Positions 26,030 to 34,672 of a DNA stretch of 64,000 bases are shown one piece after another (within the stretch, counting starts at the first letter, position 1; each line of letters begins with the position of its first letter). The stretch lies in assembly GCA_947252455.1 (NCBI GenBank), contig CAMXVQ010000002.1:1-64000 (forward strand). The letters are read 5' to 3'. Under the pieces are notes generated by a model, which searched no databases, was not told where the DNA came from, and saw only the letters and a program-made list of their open reading frames with translations. Both the position numbers and the translations under genes were made by a program. Source of the DNA: an uncultured Atopobium sp. (lineage in GTDB: Bacteria; Actinomycetota; Coriobacteriia; Coriobacteriales; Atopobiaceae).

Positions 26030-26612
26030 GATTTGCTCCTTTGTGTGCGATGTTAATAAAATTGTTCAATATCGTGTATCCATCTGGTGTCATGATTGAC
26101 TCTGGATGAAATTGCACGCCATACATTGGTAAATTCTTGTGCATGACAGCCATAATCTCGCCATCTTCTGCACGCGCGCAGATTTTGAGAGTGGAAGGGA
26201 AACATTTATCTTCCACGGCAAGGGAATGATAACGTGCTACATCGATCTTTTTGGGAAGATCTTTAAAGAGTGGACAACTTAGATCAAGTTCAATATGAGA
26301 TGGTTTACCATGCATAAGCTTTTTTGCATGAACAATCTTTGCGCCAAATGCTTCGCAGATTGCTTGATGACCTAAGCACACGCCCAGTATAGGGGTCTTA
26401 TCGTTGAGGTTTTGAATAAGCTCTTCGCACATACCTGCATCTTTTGGAGCTCCCGGTCCTGGCGAGATAATAATTGAGGAAAAATGCTCGCGCAGAATAT
26501 CCTCAACCTTGACTTCGTCATTTCTTATCACGCGTATCTGTGGGTCAATGGAACCAATGAGCTGGTAAAGATTGAACGAAAAACTGTCATAGTTATCGAT
26601 AAGTAAATTCAT
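26022..26612 (-). CDS. trpG: Anthranilate synthase glutamine amidotransferase subunit
   Basis: Supplies ammonia from glutamine to TrpE. The class I amidotransferase triad is visible: nucleophilic Cys in GVCLGHQAI and the His-Glu pair in YGVQFHPES. The N-terminal [17 protein letters not shown] is diagnostic for TrpG/PabA. The ATG at 26612 has a good AAAGGAG site; an upstream in-frame start would add eight residues without support. 196 residues. It lies 54 bases after trpE. It could also serve folate synthesis as PabA, but the operon context favours TrpG. Confidence 0.94.
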   Translation of the reverse strand: MNLLIDNYDSFSFNLYQLIGSIDPQIRVIRNDEVKVEDILREHFSSIIISPGPGAPKDAGMCEELIQNLNDKTPILGVCLGHQAICEAFGAKIVHAKKLMHGKPSHIELDLSCPLFKDLPKKIDVARYHSLAVEDKCFPSTLKICARAEDGEIMAVMHKNLPMYGVQFHPESIMTPDGYTILNNFINIAHKGANHD

Positions 26613-26666
26613 ATTCGCTCCTTTCGTGATGTCCAAAGAATTAATTTTGCAATTGTAAAGGTGTGT

Positions 26667-28154
26667 TCAGGTGAGATCACGCATGTTCTCGTCATCTATG
26701 TGAAGTGCTGCAAGCGAGCTTCTGGCTTTGTTCATGCACTCCTCATACTCTTTCTCTGCCTGCGAATCAGCTACAATTCCTGCACCTGTTTGCACATGTA
26801 CTTCACCGTTTTTTGTATATAGCAAGCGAATCCCTATACAGGTGTCCATGTTCCCCGAAAAATCAAGGTAGCCAAGGGCGCCTCCATATATTCCGCGCCG
26901 TGTCTTTTCAAGTTGAGCAATAAGCCTACACGCCGAAATTTTAGGAGCTCCGCTTAACGTTCCTGCAGGCATCGTGGCAACAATTGCATCAAGTGCATCT
27001 TTATCTGGAGAAATGCAACCACGCACAGCTGATCCTAGATGCATTACATGAGAAAATCGCTCAATGCTATGCAAACGTTCTACGCATACACTTCCAAACG
27101 TGCTCACTTTTCCAAGATCATTGCGACCAAGATCAACCAGCATATTATGTTCGGCAAGTTCTTTTTCGTCGTGTAAAAGTTGCTTTTCTTGCTGTTTGTC
27201 TTCAAATGCATTCTGCCCGCGCCGTCTTGTACCTGCAAGGGGATAGGTGTGAAGCACTCCATCTTGGAGCTGCACAAGTGTTTCTGGTGAAGACCCTGCA
27301 ATTTCTAGATCGTCGCCCGAAAAGTAGAACATGTAAGGAGATGGATTGATAGTCTTAAGCTCTTCATAGGTATCGAGCAAACTGCCATGATATACTGCTG
27401 AAATTTTATTAGAGAGAACAATTTGAAATATATCTCCGTCCATGATATGCTCCTGCGCGCGTACAACCATTTCACAAAATGACTTCTTGCTGTGTTGTAT
27501 GTGAAGCTCACCTGTTAGGCTTCCTGCCTCAATATGAGCAGGTTTACCTCTTGTAATGAGTTGCTCCAATTGTTCAATTTTAAAAAGCGCTTTGTTATAA
27601 CTTGTTTTCAGATTTTTGAGTTCCACCTGCGCTGTAAGAAGAATTTTGTTTTGTAGATGGTCAAATGTAATAAGTTGATCAAAAAGCATGAGATCAACGT
27701 CTCTAAATTGCTTATCTATATACTTATCCGCACAAATAGATTTTTCTTGATAGCCAAGATACTCAAATGAAAAATACCCAACTAAACCCCCACAAAAAGG
27801 AGGAAATTCAGGTACCTTATATGAGCTATGCTCATGCAAAATTTGACGAATGTAGAAATTGGGATCATCGGTCAAAAAATCCACATCGCCTATGTGCATG
27901 TGGCCTTGTTGACAATAAATCTCAAGCGTAGGGTCAAAACCCAAGAAAGAATAACGCCCACGGTCACCATGCTGAGCCGATTCAAGTAAATAACAATGTG
28001 TTGATATCCCTTTAAGCACACGTAACACCTGAGTAGGCGTGTAATTGTGCATAGGGAGCGCATAAACAAGGGGTACTTGTTTGTAGCGAGCCTCATCTTT
28101 GAGGCGCATGAGCTGCGCAAAACTTAAGTTTGCAGCAAGAGGCTGTGCTTCCAT
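26667..28154 (-). CDS. trpE: Anthranilate synthase component I
   Basis: Makes anthranilate from chorismate, the committed step. The feedback-inhibitor pocket LLES (CYLLESAQHGDRGRYSFLG, residues about 45-65) suggests inhibition by tryptophan. The catalytic chorismate-binding core shows PLAGTRRRG, DLGRNDLGKVS, PAGTLSGAPK and the end IQTGAGIV-like VQTGAGIVADS. The ATG at 28154 sits behind GGAGGAGG. The frame runs a further 24 codons upstream with no match or ribosome site. 495 residues. First gene of trpEGDCFBA, directly under control of the T-box leader. Confidence 0.95.
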   Translation of the reverse strand: MEAQPLAANLSFAQLMRLKDEARYKQVPLVYALPMHNYTPTQVLRVLKGISTHCYLLESAQHGDRGRYSFLGFDPTLEIYCQQGHMHIGDVDFLTDDPNFYIRQILHEHSSYKVPEFPPFCGGLVGYFSFEYLGYQEKSICADKYIDKQFRDVDLMLFDQLITFDHLQNKILLTAQVELKNLKTSYNKALFKIEQLEQLITRGKPAHIEAGSLTGELHIQHSKKSFCEMVVRAQEHIMDGDIFQIVLSNKISAVYHGSLLDTYEELKTINPSPYMFYFSGDDLEIAGSSPETLVQLQDGVLHTYPLAGTRRRGQNAFEDKQQEKQLLHDEKELAEHNMLVDLGRNDLGKVSTFGSVCVERLHSIERFSHVMHLGSAVRGCISPDKDALDAIVATMPAGTLSGAPKISACRLIAQLEKTRRGIYGGALGYLDFSGNMDTCIGIRLLYTKNGEVHVQTGAGIVADSQAEKEYEECMNKARSSLAALHIDDENMRDLT

Positions 28155-28284
28155 AAAATTCCTCCTCCACAGTCTATACTCTATGGGGGAGTAAAACAGG
28201 TTGAGCACAACCCGAAGCACGCGCATTTACGTTGCGCTGACAACAAACGCTCATCCACAGATTGAAGTGGCAAGCAAATTTGTT

Positions 28285-28326
28285 AAAAAAAACGCCCCCA
28301 ACAGAAACTACGTTCTATCAAGGACG
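28285..28326 (-). terminator. T-box regulated terminator before trpE
   Basis: Arms at 28313-28326 and 28293-28307 form a 14-base-pair hairpin, allowing G-U pairs, with a small loop. They are followed on the minus strand by eight T residues (28285-28292). It lies 130 bases before the trpE start and after the T-box motif, so it is the switch output. Another hairpin (TTCTTA 28361-28366 with TAAGAA 28330-28335) lies between it and the T-box. Confidence 0.85.
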
Positions 28327-28610
28327 AACTTCTTAGCTTTTATGCACATATGCAAAAAGATAAGAATCCGCGGTGCCACCTTGAATTCGCGCATGCGCTT
28401 AAGCTCTGCGCGCACTTAAAGAATACCATCATATTCCCGACAACTAACGCGTGTCTGACGTCACAGAATACTCTAGAGCCAAGGTGTAAAACCAAGGATT
28501 CTATTTGACTGCGCCCTCAGCGGTCCATTTGACAATTTGTTTCCAGCCTGATTCTCAGCATCGCAGACTCTCTGTATGGGCTTAAATTGCCGTTATCTCC
28601 GCATCAACGG
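28285..28610 (-). ncRNA. T-box riboswitch, tRNA-Trp specific, leader of trpEGDCFBA
   Basis: On the minus strand the near-invariant T-box sequence AAGGTGGCACCGCGG lies at 28368-28382, flanked by GAAT and ATTC that close the antiterminator. Stem I is visible upstream: GCGG (28599-28602) pairs with CCGC (28520-28523), and CAATTT (28584-28589) with AAATTG (28533-28538). They enclose an internal loop whose 3' side carries TGG at 28525-28527 followed by A. TGG is the tryptophan codon, in the position of the specifier. A GC-rich stem III lies near 28386-28412. The leader ends in a terminator. Uncharged tRNA-Trp should allow transcription of trpE. Stem boundaries were drawn by eye. Confidence 0.9.
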
Positions 28611-28633
28611 TTTAGGTGCTATTCGATTGAATC

Positions 28634-28664
28634 ATATTAAAGACCCTGTTAGTGTTTTCGTCAA
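28634..28664 (-). promoter_or_regulatory. Candidate promoter of the trp operon
   Basis: On the minus strand TTGACG (28659-28664) and TATAAT-like TAATAT (28634-28639) are separated by 19 bases. That is slightly long, but both hexamers are good. It lies just upstream of stem I of the T-box leader, where the transcript must begin. No Trp-repressor operator was recognised. Confidence 0.5.
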
Positions 28665-29063
28665 CTAGTTTTCCAAATGGTAACAATTGCGCTTTTGTAT
28701 ACTTACATATACACGTTAAGTAATGGTTTGGTAGTACCGTTTACAGCGTCAGCAGAACTAAGCTAAACCTCTACCGAGCAAAAACCTACATGTGAATGGA
28801 TTTTTTTCGCGTTTTTCCTACAACACCACTCTTATATTGACATCACCTTCATATAACCGTACTATTAGATAGTCTTTTGAGATATTTCTCGCAGGTCACT
28901 ATGACTGCGCTAACTTTGTTCGATTTGTTTTGATTATTAAATGCTGCCTTTTAACTGCAGTTTAATTATGTTTCGAATACTTGCTCTAGGCGAGATATGC
29001 CTCAAATGGCGGGCTCCGTTACGGATTCCTGAACTCATATTTATTTTCATTTGAGGAGTTTAT
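28665..29063. other. Intergenic region between divergent trp and rny transcripts
   Basis: Apart from the rny promoter at 28837-28865, this AT-rich gap shows no open frame with a ribosome site, no convincing repeat and no RNA motif I recognise. The last 198 bases would be the rny 5' leader, ending in TTGAGGAG before the start codon. Confidence 0.5.
28837..28865 (+). promoter_or_regulatory. Promoter of rny
   Basis: TTGACA (28837-28842) and TACTAT (28860-28865) with an ideal 17-base spacer form a consensus-like housekeeping sigma promoter. It lies 198 bases before the rny ATG, implying a long 5' leader. No LexA box overlaps it. Confidence 0.7.
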
Positions 29064-30629
29064 ATGGATCATATGGTTTTATTAGTTGTAGTTGGTGTCG
29101 TCTGTTTTGTCGTTGCGGCTTTGTGTGTTTATGCCTACCTTACTCAGGTGGGAACTTCCAAGCTTGAACAGGTAAAACGCGACATTTCAGCAGCAGAGCA
29201 AAATGCTAATCGTATTATTCGCGACGCCGAACGCGAAGCAAAAACTACCAAGAAAACTGCGCTTGTAGAAGCAAAAGAAGAAATTTATCAGCTCAAACAA
29301 AAAGCAGAATCTGAAGAGAAGCAACGCAAGCGTGATTTGCAATCTATGGAAAATCGCATCATGCAACGCGAAGAAACACTTGATAGAAGAAGTGAAACCT
29401 TAGATAAAAAAGAGCATCAGCTCTCTAGTTTGCAAGGTCAGCTTGATCGCAAGAAACACGATGTAGATGAGTTGTTTGTAAAACAAACTACAGAACTAGA
29501 GAGAATTTCAACACTTACGCGTGATGAAGCTCACAATGAGTTGTTACAAAAAGTTCGTGAAAGCACGCTTAAAGAAGAAGCTCAGATTATTCGTGACTCC
29601 GAAGCACGTATTAAGTTTCAAACAGATAAAATGGCGCGTGAGATCATCTCTGTTGCAATTCAGCGTTGTGCCGCTGATCAAGCTGGTGAAATTACGGTAA
29701 CAACCGTTCACATACCATCAGATGATCTAAAAGGTCGTATTATTGGACGCGAAGGACGCAATATTAGAACATTTGAACAGATTTCAGGCGTTTCTCTTGT
29801 TATCGATGACACACCTGAAACTGTTGTCCTTTCTAGTTTTAGTCCCGTCCGCCGTGAAATTGCACGCGTTACTTTAGAGAATTTAATTGCCGATGGCCGC
29901 ATTCATCCTGCGCGTATTGAAGAAATGTTTAAAAAAGCTCAAAGTCAGGTTCGCGAGCAGGTTCAAGAAGCTGGTGAGCAAGCTGCGTTTGATGTGGGTA
30001 TTCATGATATGCATCCCGAGCTTATGCGCGTGTTAGGTGCACTTAAGTATCGTACGTCGTTTGGTCAAAATGTTTTGCAGCACTGTGTTCAGGTTGGAAT
30101 TTTGTGCGGCATTATGGCTTCAGAACTTGGTTTTGAAACAGGTCCTGCAAAGCGTGCTGGATTATTGCATGACATTGGTAAGGCCATAGATCATGAGGTT
30201 GAAGGACCGCACGCCGTTATTGGTGCTGAGCTTTGCAGACGCTATGGCGAAAAGCCTGAAGTTGTGCATGCTGTTGAAGCTCACCATGCAGATATCGAAC
30301 CTACAACGGTGCTCGATGTTTTAGTTCAAGCTGCAGATGCTATTTCTGCTGCACGTCCAGGCGCTCGTCGTGAGTCGGCTGAAAATTATATTAAACGTCT
30401 TGAAAAACTTGAAGAGATTTCTAATGCCCATGAAGGCGTTGCTCGTACCTATGCTATGCAAGCAGGTAGAGAACTCCATGTTATGGTTGAACCTGAAAAA
30501 ATCTCTGACGCTGCGGCTACTGTTCTTGCTCATGATATTGCAAAACAGATTGAAGAAGAGATGGAATATCCCGGACAGGTTCGCGTGGTTGTTATTCGTG
30601 AATCACGTGCATATGATATTGCAAAATAA
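29064..30629 (+). CDS. rny: Ribonuclease Y
   Basis: Membrane-anchored endoribonuclease that starts mRNA decay in many Gram-positives. An N-terminal membrane span (MVLLVVVGVVCFVVAALCVY) is followed by a long charged coiled coil to about residue 200. A KH domain (GRIIGREGRNIRTFEQISG) lies near 225. The metal-dependent HD domain has LLHDIGKAIDHE near 365. 521 residues, standard length. GAGGAG precedes the ATG. It lies between recA-recX and spoVS/miaB, as in Firmicutes, and has its own promoter. Confidence 0.96.
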   Translation: MDHMVLLVVVGVVCFVVAALCVYAYLTQVGTSKLEQVKRDISAAEQNANRIIRDAEREAKTTKKTALVEAKEEIYQLKQKAESEEKQRKRDLQSMENRIMQREETLDRRSETLDKKEHQLSSLQGQLDRKKHDVDELFVKQTTELERISTLTRDEAHNELLQKVRESTLKEEAQIIRDSEARIKFQTDKMAREIISVAIQRCAADQAGEITVTTVHIPSDDLKGRIIGREGRNIRTFEQISGVSLVIDDTPETVVLSSFSPVRREIARVTLENLIADGRIHPARIEEMFKKAQSQVREQVQEAGEQAAFDVGIHDMHPELMRVLGALKYRTSFGQNVLQHCVQVGILCGIMASELGFETGPAKRAGLLHDIGKAIDHEVEGPHAVIGAELCRRYGEKPEVVHAVEAHHADIEPTTVLDVLVQAADAISAARPGARRESAENYIKRLEKLEEISNAHEGVARTYAMQAGRELHVMVEPEKISDAAATVLAHDIAKQIEEEMEYPGQVRVVVIRESRAYDIAK

Positions 30630-30633
30630 AACT

Positions 30634-30680
30634 TGGCGCGGCGCATCTGCCGCGCCACTCGTTTATCCTTCTTTTTTACA
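30634..30680 (+). terminator. Probable terminator after rny
   Basis: TGGCGCGGC and GCCGCGCCA pair perfectly as a very GC-rich hairpin (30634-30657) four bases after the rny stop. The T run is delayed by about 15 bases (CTTCTTTTTT), so termination may be partial and could let some transcription reach the ATPase gene. Confidence 0.6.
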
Positions 30681-30728
30681 TCCTAACCTGCTCATACGTC
30701 AAAAACGTTGTGAAAACTGAGTGTTATT

Positions 30729-31859
30729 ATGAGTGAATCACATAAAGATATGAAAGATTTTCTCGATAGCGTAGCCCCACAAAGCAATCTTCGTGTTGAA
30801 GAAAAGCTTGGGTGTGGTTTTGTTCGGCTACGTATTAGAGAAGCAGAGCGCAGGCAAGCCCAACAGGATATTCGTTGTGTAGAAGATATTGTTATTGAGC
30901 TTCTTCGTAACAGTCGTGATGCTGGTGCTCATCATATTTTTGTTGCCACCACCAAACAGGATGCTATACGTACCATAACTGTCTTAGATGATGGGGCGGG
31001 CATTCCGCAATCCATGCATGACAAGATTTTTGAAGCCCGCGTTACCTCCAAGCTCGATAGCGTTCACAGTGATCACTGGGGGATTCATGGTAGAGGAATG
31101 GCGCTTTACGCCATCAAAGAGCAAGCACAACAAGCTTATGTTGCATCTTCTCTGCCAGGTCTTGGCACGGCACTTGTCGTACGGGTTAACACCGATAAAG
31201 TTACCGAAAAGCGCGATCAATCAAGTCGGCCGCTCTATCATGCACTTAAACAAGATTCGGGCGATACCCAATCTAAAACTCAAATCAAACAAGCAACCAC
31301 ATCTGATTTTGAACTGGTAGGGCCGCATAATATTATTCGCACCTGCTGTGATTTTGCCCTTCGTGAGTCAAAAAATTGTGAAGTATATTTAGGGACACCT
31401 ACCGAAATCATTGCTACGTTCTATGCATTAGTCTCAAAACGCACGGATGTACAAGACTTTTTGTTTGCTGATAGTTTAGATTCTCTTCCCATTATTGATC
31501 GTTTTTTTGCCGCAAGCGATTCACATGAGCTTATGGATGTGGCCCATCATTGTGCACTTGAAGTATCAGAACGAAATATACATCGCATTTTATCTGGACA
31601 TATTAAGCCATTAAAATCACTTTGTTCGTATTTTCGTAAAACTTATCAAAGTACTCCTGCGCCCGTTAACATCTATGACACCAAACGTACTGTACACTTA
31701 ACGCCAGAGGATAAAGCCTTGTTTGCGCGCAATTTGTCTTCAACGTTTGATAAGCTAGCGCAAAAATACTACATTGGCTTGGTGCATGAGCCGTCAATCG
31801 TTATGCGGAATAATAAGATTATTGTTACGTTTGACTACGACGAATCAGATTTCGTATAA
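30729..31859 (+). CDS. MutL-like GHKL-family ATPase, function unknown
   Basis: The N-terminal half is a GHKL (gyrase/Hsp90/kinase/MutL) ATP-binding fold. The N box ELLRNSRDAGAHHI lies near residue 57, the G1 box LDDGAGIP near 85, and a glycine lid GIHGRGMALYAI near 118. The EARVTSKLDSV stretch before the lid recalls the HaTSK element of MutL, which makes MutL its closest recognisable relative. The C-terminal 180 residues match nothing I know. There is no MutL endonuclease motif and no mutS nearby. It sits between rny and spoVS, where Firmicutes carry other genes. 376 residues. The ribosome site is weak; ATG 30750 is an alternative start. Confidence 0.7.
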   Translation: MSESHKDMKDFLDSVAPQSNLRVEEKLGCGFVRLRIREAERRQAQQDIRCVEDIVIELLRNSRDAGAHHIFVATTKQDAIRTITVLDDGAGIPQSMHDKIFEARVTSKLDSVHSDHWGIHGRGMALYAIKEQAQQAYVASSLPGLGTALVVRVNTDKVTEKRDQSSRPLYHALKQDSGDTQSKTQIKQATTSDFELVGPHNIIRTCCDFALRESKNCEVYLGTPTEIIATFYALVSKRTDVQDFLFADSLDSLPIIDRFFAASDSHELMDVAHHCALEVSERNIHRILSGHIKPLKSLCSYFRKTYQSTPAPVNIYDTKRTVHLTPEDKALFARNLSSTFDKLAQKYYIGLVHEPSIVMRNNKIIVTFDYDESDFV

Positions 31860-31951
31860 TTTTGAAATATATCGTGCATTACCTGCTTAAATTCGCTAAA
31901 CTACTATACGTGTGTTTATAGTTTATTTGATGTATAAATGGAGTCTCAACT

Positions 31952-32236
31952 ATGGAATTTCTTAAGATCTCAACCAAATCGTCTCCTGCTTCTATTGCAG
32001 GCGCCATAGCAGGCATGGTAAAAGATGGTGTTCCTGTAAATCTGCAGGCAGTTGGTGCGGGAGCAGTTAATCAAGCAATTAAAGCAGTAGCAATTGCACG
32101 AGGTTTTTTAATTCCTGTTGGTCTAGATATTTCATGTTCTCCTACCTTTGCAGATATTAACATAGAAGGTCACGATCGCACCGCTATAAAAATTGCCGTT
32201 TTGGTGCACCATATATCACAAAATACTACACTTTAA
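31952..32236 (+). CDS. spoVS: Stage V sporulation protein S (SpoVS/AlbA-like)
   Basis: Small AlbA-fold protein presumed to bind nucleic acid. The 94 residues match the family almost throughout: EFLKISTKSSPASIAGAIAG at the start, then LQAVGAGAVNQAIKAVAIARGFL, and the ending INIEGHDRTAIKIAVL. In Bacillus it affects spore coat and septation, but homologues occur in many non-sporulating bacteria, and no sporulation gene is seen here. A TGGAG site precedes the ATG. It is 92 bases after the GHKL ATPase and before miaB. Confidence 0.93.
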   Translation: MEFLKISTKSSPASIAGAIAGMVKDGVPVNLQAVGAGAVNQAIKAVAIARGFLIPVGLDISCSPTFADINIEGHDRTAIKIAVLVHHISQNTTL

Positions 32237-32371
32237 CAATCAAGTATTGACGCGCCTTATAGCCGAGCAATATATTTTGAGCAAAATTATAGTTGCTCGA
32301 TGATGTTCACTATCACATTATGTTACAAACACATGTAACGAGTCTTCAAAGCTTCAATGGAAAGGATTTTT

Positions 32372-33739
32372 GTGGCTAGAGCAAGCAAATTAGTTGGGAA
32401 AACGTATCTTATCAAAACCTTTGGTTGTCAGATGAACCTTCATGACTCTGAGCGTGTTGCCGGTCTTTTAGACGATTGTGGAGCAAATGAAGTCGCCACG
32501 TTTGAAGAAGCTGATATCGTTATTTTTATGACCTGCTCTGTTAGAGAAAAAGCCGATACACATTTGTATGGCGCAGTTTCTAATTTGGTAACGCTTCCAC
32601 CTTCACCTTGCGGCAAACGCGTAATTGCTGTTGGAGGTTGTATTGCTCAGCGTGACGGTGCTAAGCTACGTGAACATGTCCCAAATGTTGATGTAGTCTT
32701 TGGAACCTCTGCGCTTGCAAGCGTGCCCGAGCTTTTATGCGAAGCCTTTGAAAGCAACGATGACGAAGTATTTGTAGACACCATTGAGCAAAATCGCGGA
32801 TTTTCAACTGATCTACCTTCAAAACGCGACCAAAGCTTTCATGCGTGGGTGCCTATTATGACCGGCTGCAATAATTTCTGTACATTTTGTATTGTGCCAT
32901 ATGTACGTGGCCGTGAACGTAGCCGTGTTCTTGAACGCGTTGTTGATGAAGTTCGTCGTCTTAAAGATGATGGAGTTCGTGAAGTAACGCTTCTTGGACA
33001 AAATGTTAATTCCTATGGTAGAGATCTTTACAAAAAACCTTGTTTTGCAGAGCTTTTAAGAAAAGTGGGGGAGGTAGGCATCGAGCGTATTCGCTTTACG
33101 TCTTCTAATCCTAAGGATCTTTCTGACGAAACGATCGCAGCTATGGCCGAAACACCTGCTGTTATGCCACAGCTTCACCTAGCAGTTCAGAGTGGATCAA
33201 CTCGTATACTTAAAGCTATGCACCGAAGCTATACCCGTGAGAAGTATTTAGAGGTTATTGACCATCTCAAGAGCGCAATGCCCGATATTGCACTTTCAAC
33301 TGATATTATCGTTGGCTTTCCAGGAGAGACCGAAGAAGACTTCGAAGAAACCTTATCACTTGTGCGTGAAGTTGAATACAGTTCTGCGTTTACATTTATC
33401 TATTCAAAACGTCCTGGCACACCTGCCGCAAACATAGAAGATACAACGCCACATGAGGTTATTCAGCAACGTTTTAATCGCTTAACAGATCTTATTGAAG
33501 AGCTTGCTTATAAAGCAAATCAAAAGGAACTGCATACCTTTGTTACCTCGCTTGTTGAAGGTACATCAAAAAAGGATTCCCACGTTTTGGTTGGTCATAG
33601 TCCAAAAAATCAAACAGTTCTTTTCTCGCTTCCCGAAGACGCCTCACCTCAAGACTATATTGGCAAAATGTGCGATGTCTATGTTGAAGAGGCAAAAACG
33701 TGGTATTTGCGCGGTAAACTCACAGGTCAGCCTAGGTGA
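32372..33739 (+). CDS. miaB: tRNA-2-methylthio-N6-dimethylallyladenosine synthase MiaB
   Basis: Radical-SAM methylthiotransferase that converts i6A37 to ms2i6A37. MiaB-specific FGCQMNLHDSE lies near residue 17, further N-terminal cluster Cys in MTCSVREKAD and GGCIAQRDG, the SAM cluster CNNFCTFC near 166 with PYVRGRERSR, and a TRAM domain at the end. A GTG at 32372 lies seven bases after GGAAAGG and fits the family start. The in-frame ATG at 32357 lies upstream of that site and has no ribosome signal of its own. 455 residues. It is followed six bases later by miaA, whose product makes its substrate. Confidence 0.93.
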   Translation: MARASKLVGKTYLIKTFGCQMNLHDSERVAGLLDDCGANEVATFEEADIVIFMTCSVREKADTHLYGAVSNLVTLPPSPCGKRVIAVGGCIAQRDGAKLREHVPNVDVVFGTSALASVPELLCEAFESNDDEVFVDTIEQNRGFSTDLPSKRDQSFHAWVPIMTGCNNFCTFCIVPYVRGRERSRVLERVVDEVRRLKDDGVREVTLLGQNVNSYGRDLYKKPCFAELLRKVGEVGIERIRFTSSNPKDLSDETIAAMAETPAVMPQLHLAVQSGSTRILKAMHRSYTREKYLEVIDHLKSAMPDIALSTDIIVGFPGETEEDFEETLSLVREVEYSSAFTFIYSKRPGTPAANIEDTTPHEVIQQRFNRLTDLIEELAYKANQKELHTFVTSLVEGTSKKDSHVLVGHSPKNQTVLFSLPEDASPQDYIGKMCDVYVEEAKTWYLRGKLTGQPR

Positions 33740-33745
33740 TGATCC

Positions 33746-34663
33746 ATGGCGGCTCCCATTATTGCCATTGTTGGCCCAACTGCCTCAGGTAAATCATCAC
33801 TGGCCGATGCGCTTGCGCTCCATTATAATACCCATGTTATATCTGTTGATGCACTACAAATATATAAGGGTATGAATATCGGCGTTGCCAAACTGCCGCC
33901 AGAAGAGCGCAAAGCTAAGCTTGATATGGTTGACTGTGCCGAGCTTGAAGAAACATATTCAGTCCAACGTTTCCAACTTGAGGCGCGCACGTGTGTGGAG
34001 TCGCTTCGTGCAAATCATAAACAGGTAATTTTATGTGGAGGAACAGGGCTTTATCTCAATGCAGTTATAGATGATATGCACTTTCCTCAAGGCTCTTTTG
34101 AAAATCCTCAAAGACACTACTATGAATCTCTCGTTGAGGTTGAGGGTTCTGATTTTGTTTTTAAGCTTTTATGCAAACGCGACCCAGCATCTGCTGCACT
34201 CATTCATCCTCATAATGTTCGTCGTGTTATTCGCGCGCTTGAAATGCTCGATGATGGTATTTCCTACGCTGAACATGTAAAGGGATTACAGCGTTTGAAA
34301 CCATTCTATACGGCACGTATATATGGACTTTCCTGGCCTCGTGAAGAGCTGTACAGCCGTATTGAAAAGCGTGTTGACGCTATGATTGAACAAGGCCTTG
34401 TTGATGAAGTGGTTCGTCTCAAAGCACGTGGGCTCCAGCAGAGCAAAACTGCATCGCAAGCAATAGGCTATCAAGAGATTTTGTCCTATTTAGACGGAAC
34501 TTATTCACTTGAAATGGCTGTTGACCTGATAAAACGCCGTACGCGTCATTATGCAAAGCGCCAAATCTCGTGGTTTTCCCGTGATCCGCGAGTTGAGTGG
34601 CTCGATTGTACAACGCAATCTTTAGATGATATGTGTCACAAAATTATTAACGATATAAGCTAA
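33746..34663 (+). CDS. miaA: tRNA dimethylallyltransferase MiaA
   Basis: Transfers dimethylallyl from DMAPP to A37 of UNN-decoding tRNAs, giving i6A, which MiaB then methylthiolates. The P-loop GPTASGKSS is at residues 10-18. VDALQIYKGMNIGVAK matches the family DSMQVYRGMDIGTAK motif, with Ala in place of Ser. GGTGLYLNAV and the C-terminal RRTRHYAKRQISWFSRD are intact. 305 residues. An AGGTGAT site precedes the ATG. miaB-miaA-hflX follow each other closely and are probably one operon. DMAPP comes from the MEP pathway whose ispG and dxr are also in this window. Confidence 0.95.
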   Translation: MAAPIIAIVGPTASGKSSLADALALHYNTHVISVDALQIYKGMNIGVAKLPPEERKAKLDMVDCAELEETYSVQRFQLEARTCVESLRANHKQVILCGGTGLYLNAVIDDMHFPQGSFENPQRHYYESLVEVEGSDFVFKLLCKRDPASAALIHPHNVRRVIRALEMLDDGISYAEHVKGLQRLKPFYTARIYGLSWPREELYSRIEKRVDAMIEQGLVDEVVRLKARGLQQSKTASQAIGYQEILSYLDGTYSLEMAVDLIKRRTRHYAKRQISWFSRDPRVEWLDCTTQSLDDMCHKIINDIS

Positions 34664-34672
34664 GAAGATTAT

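Noticed and set aside
28155..28284. Search for a Trp-rich leader peptide attenuator before trpE
   Set aside because: No short frame with tandem Trp codons and a ribosome site is present; the T-box accounts for regulation.
28201..28419. A 72-codon open frame on the + strand opposite the trp leader
   Set aside because: It lies antisense to the T-box RNA, has no ribosome site, resembles no protein, and the minus-strand RNA signals explain the sequence.
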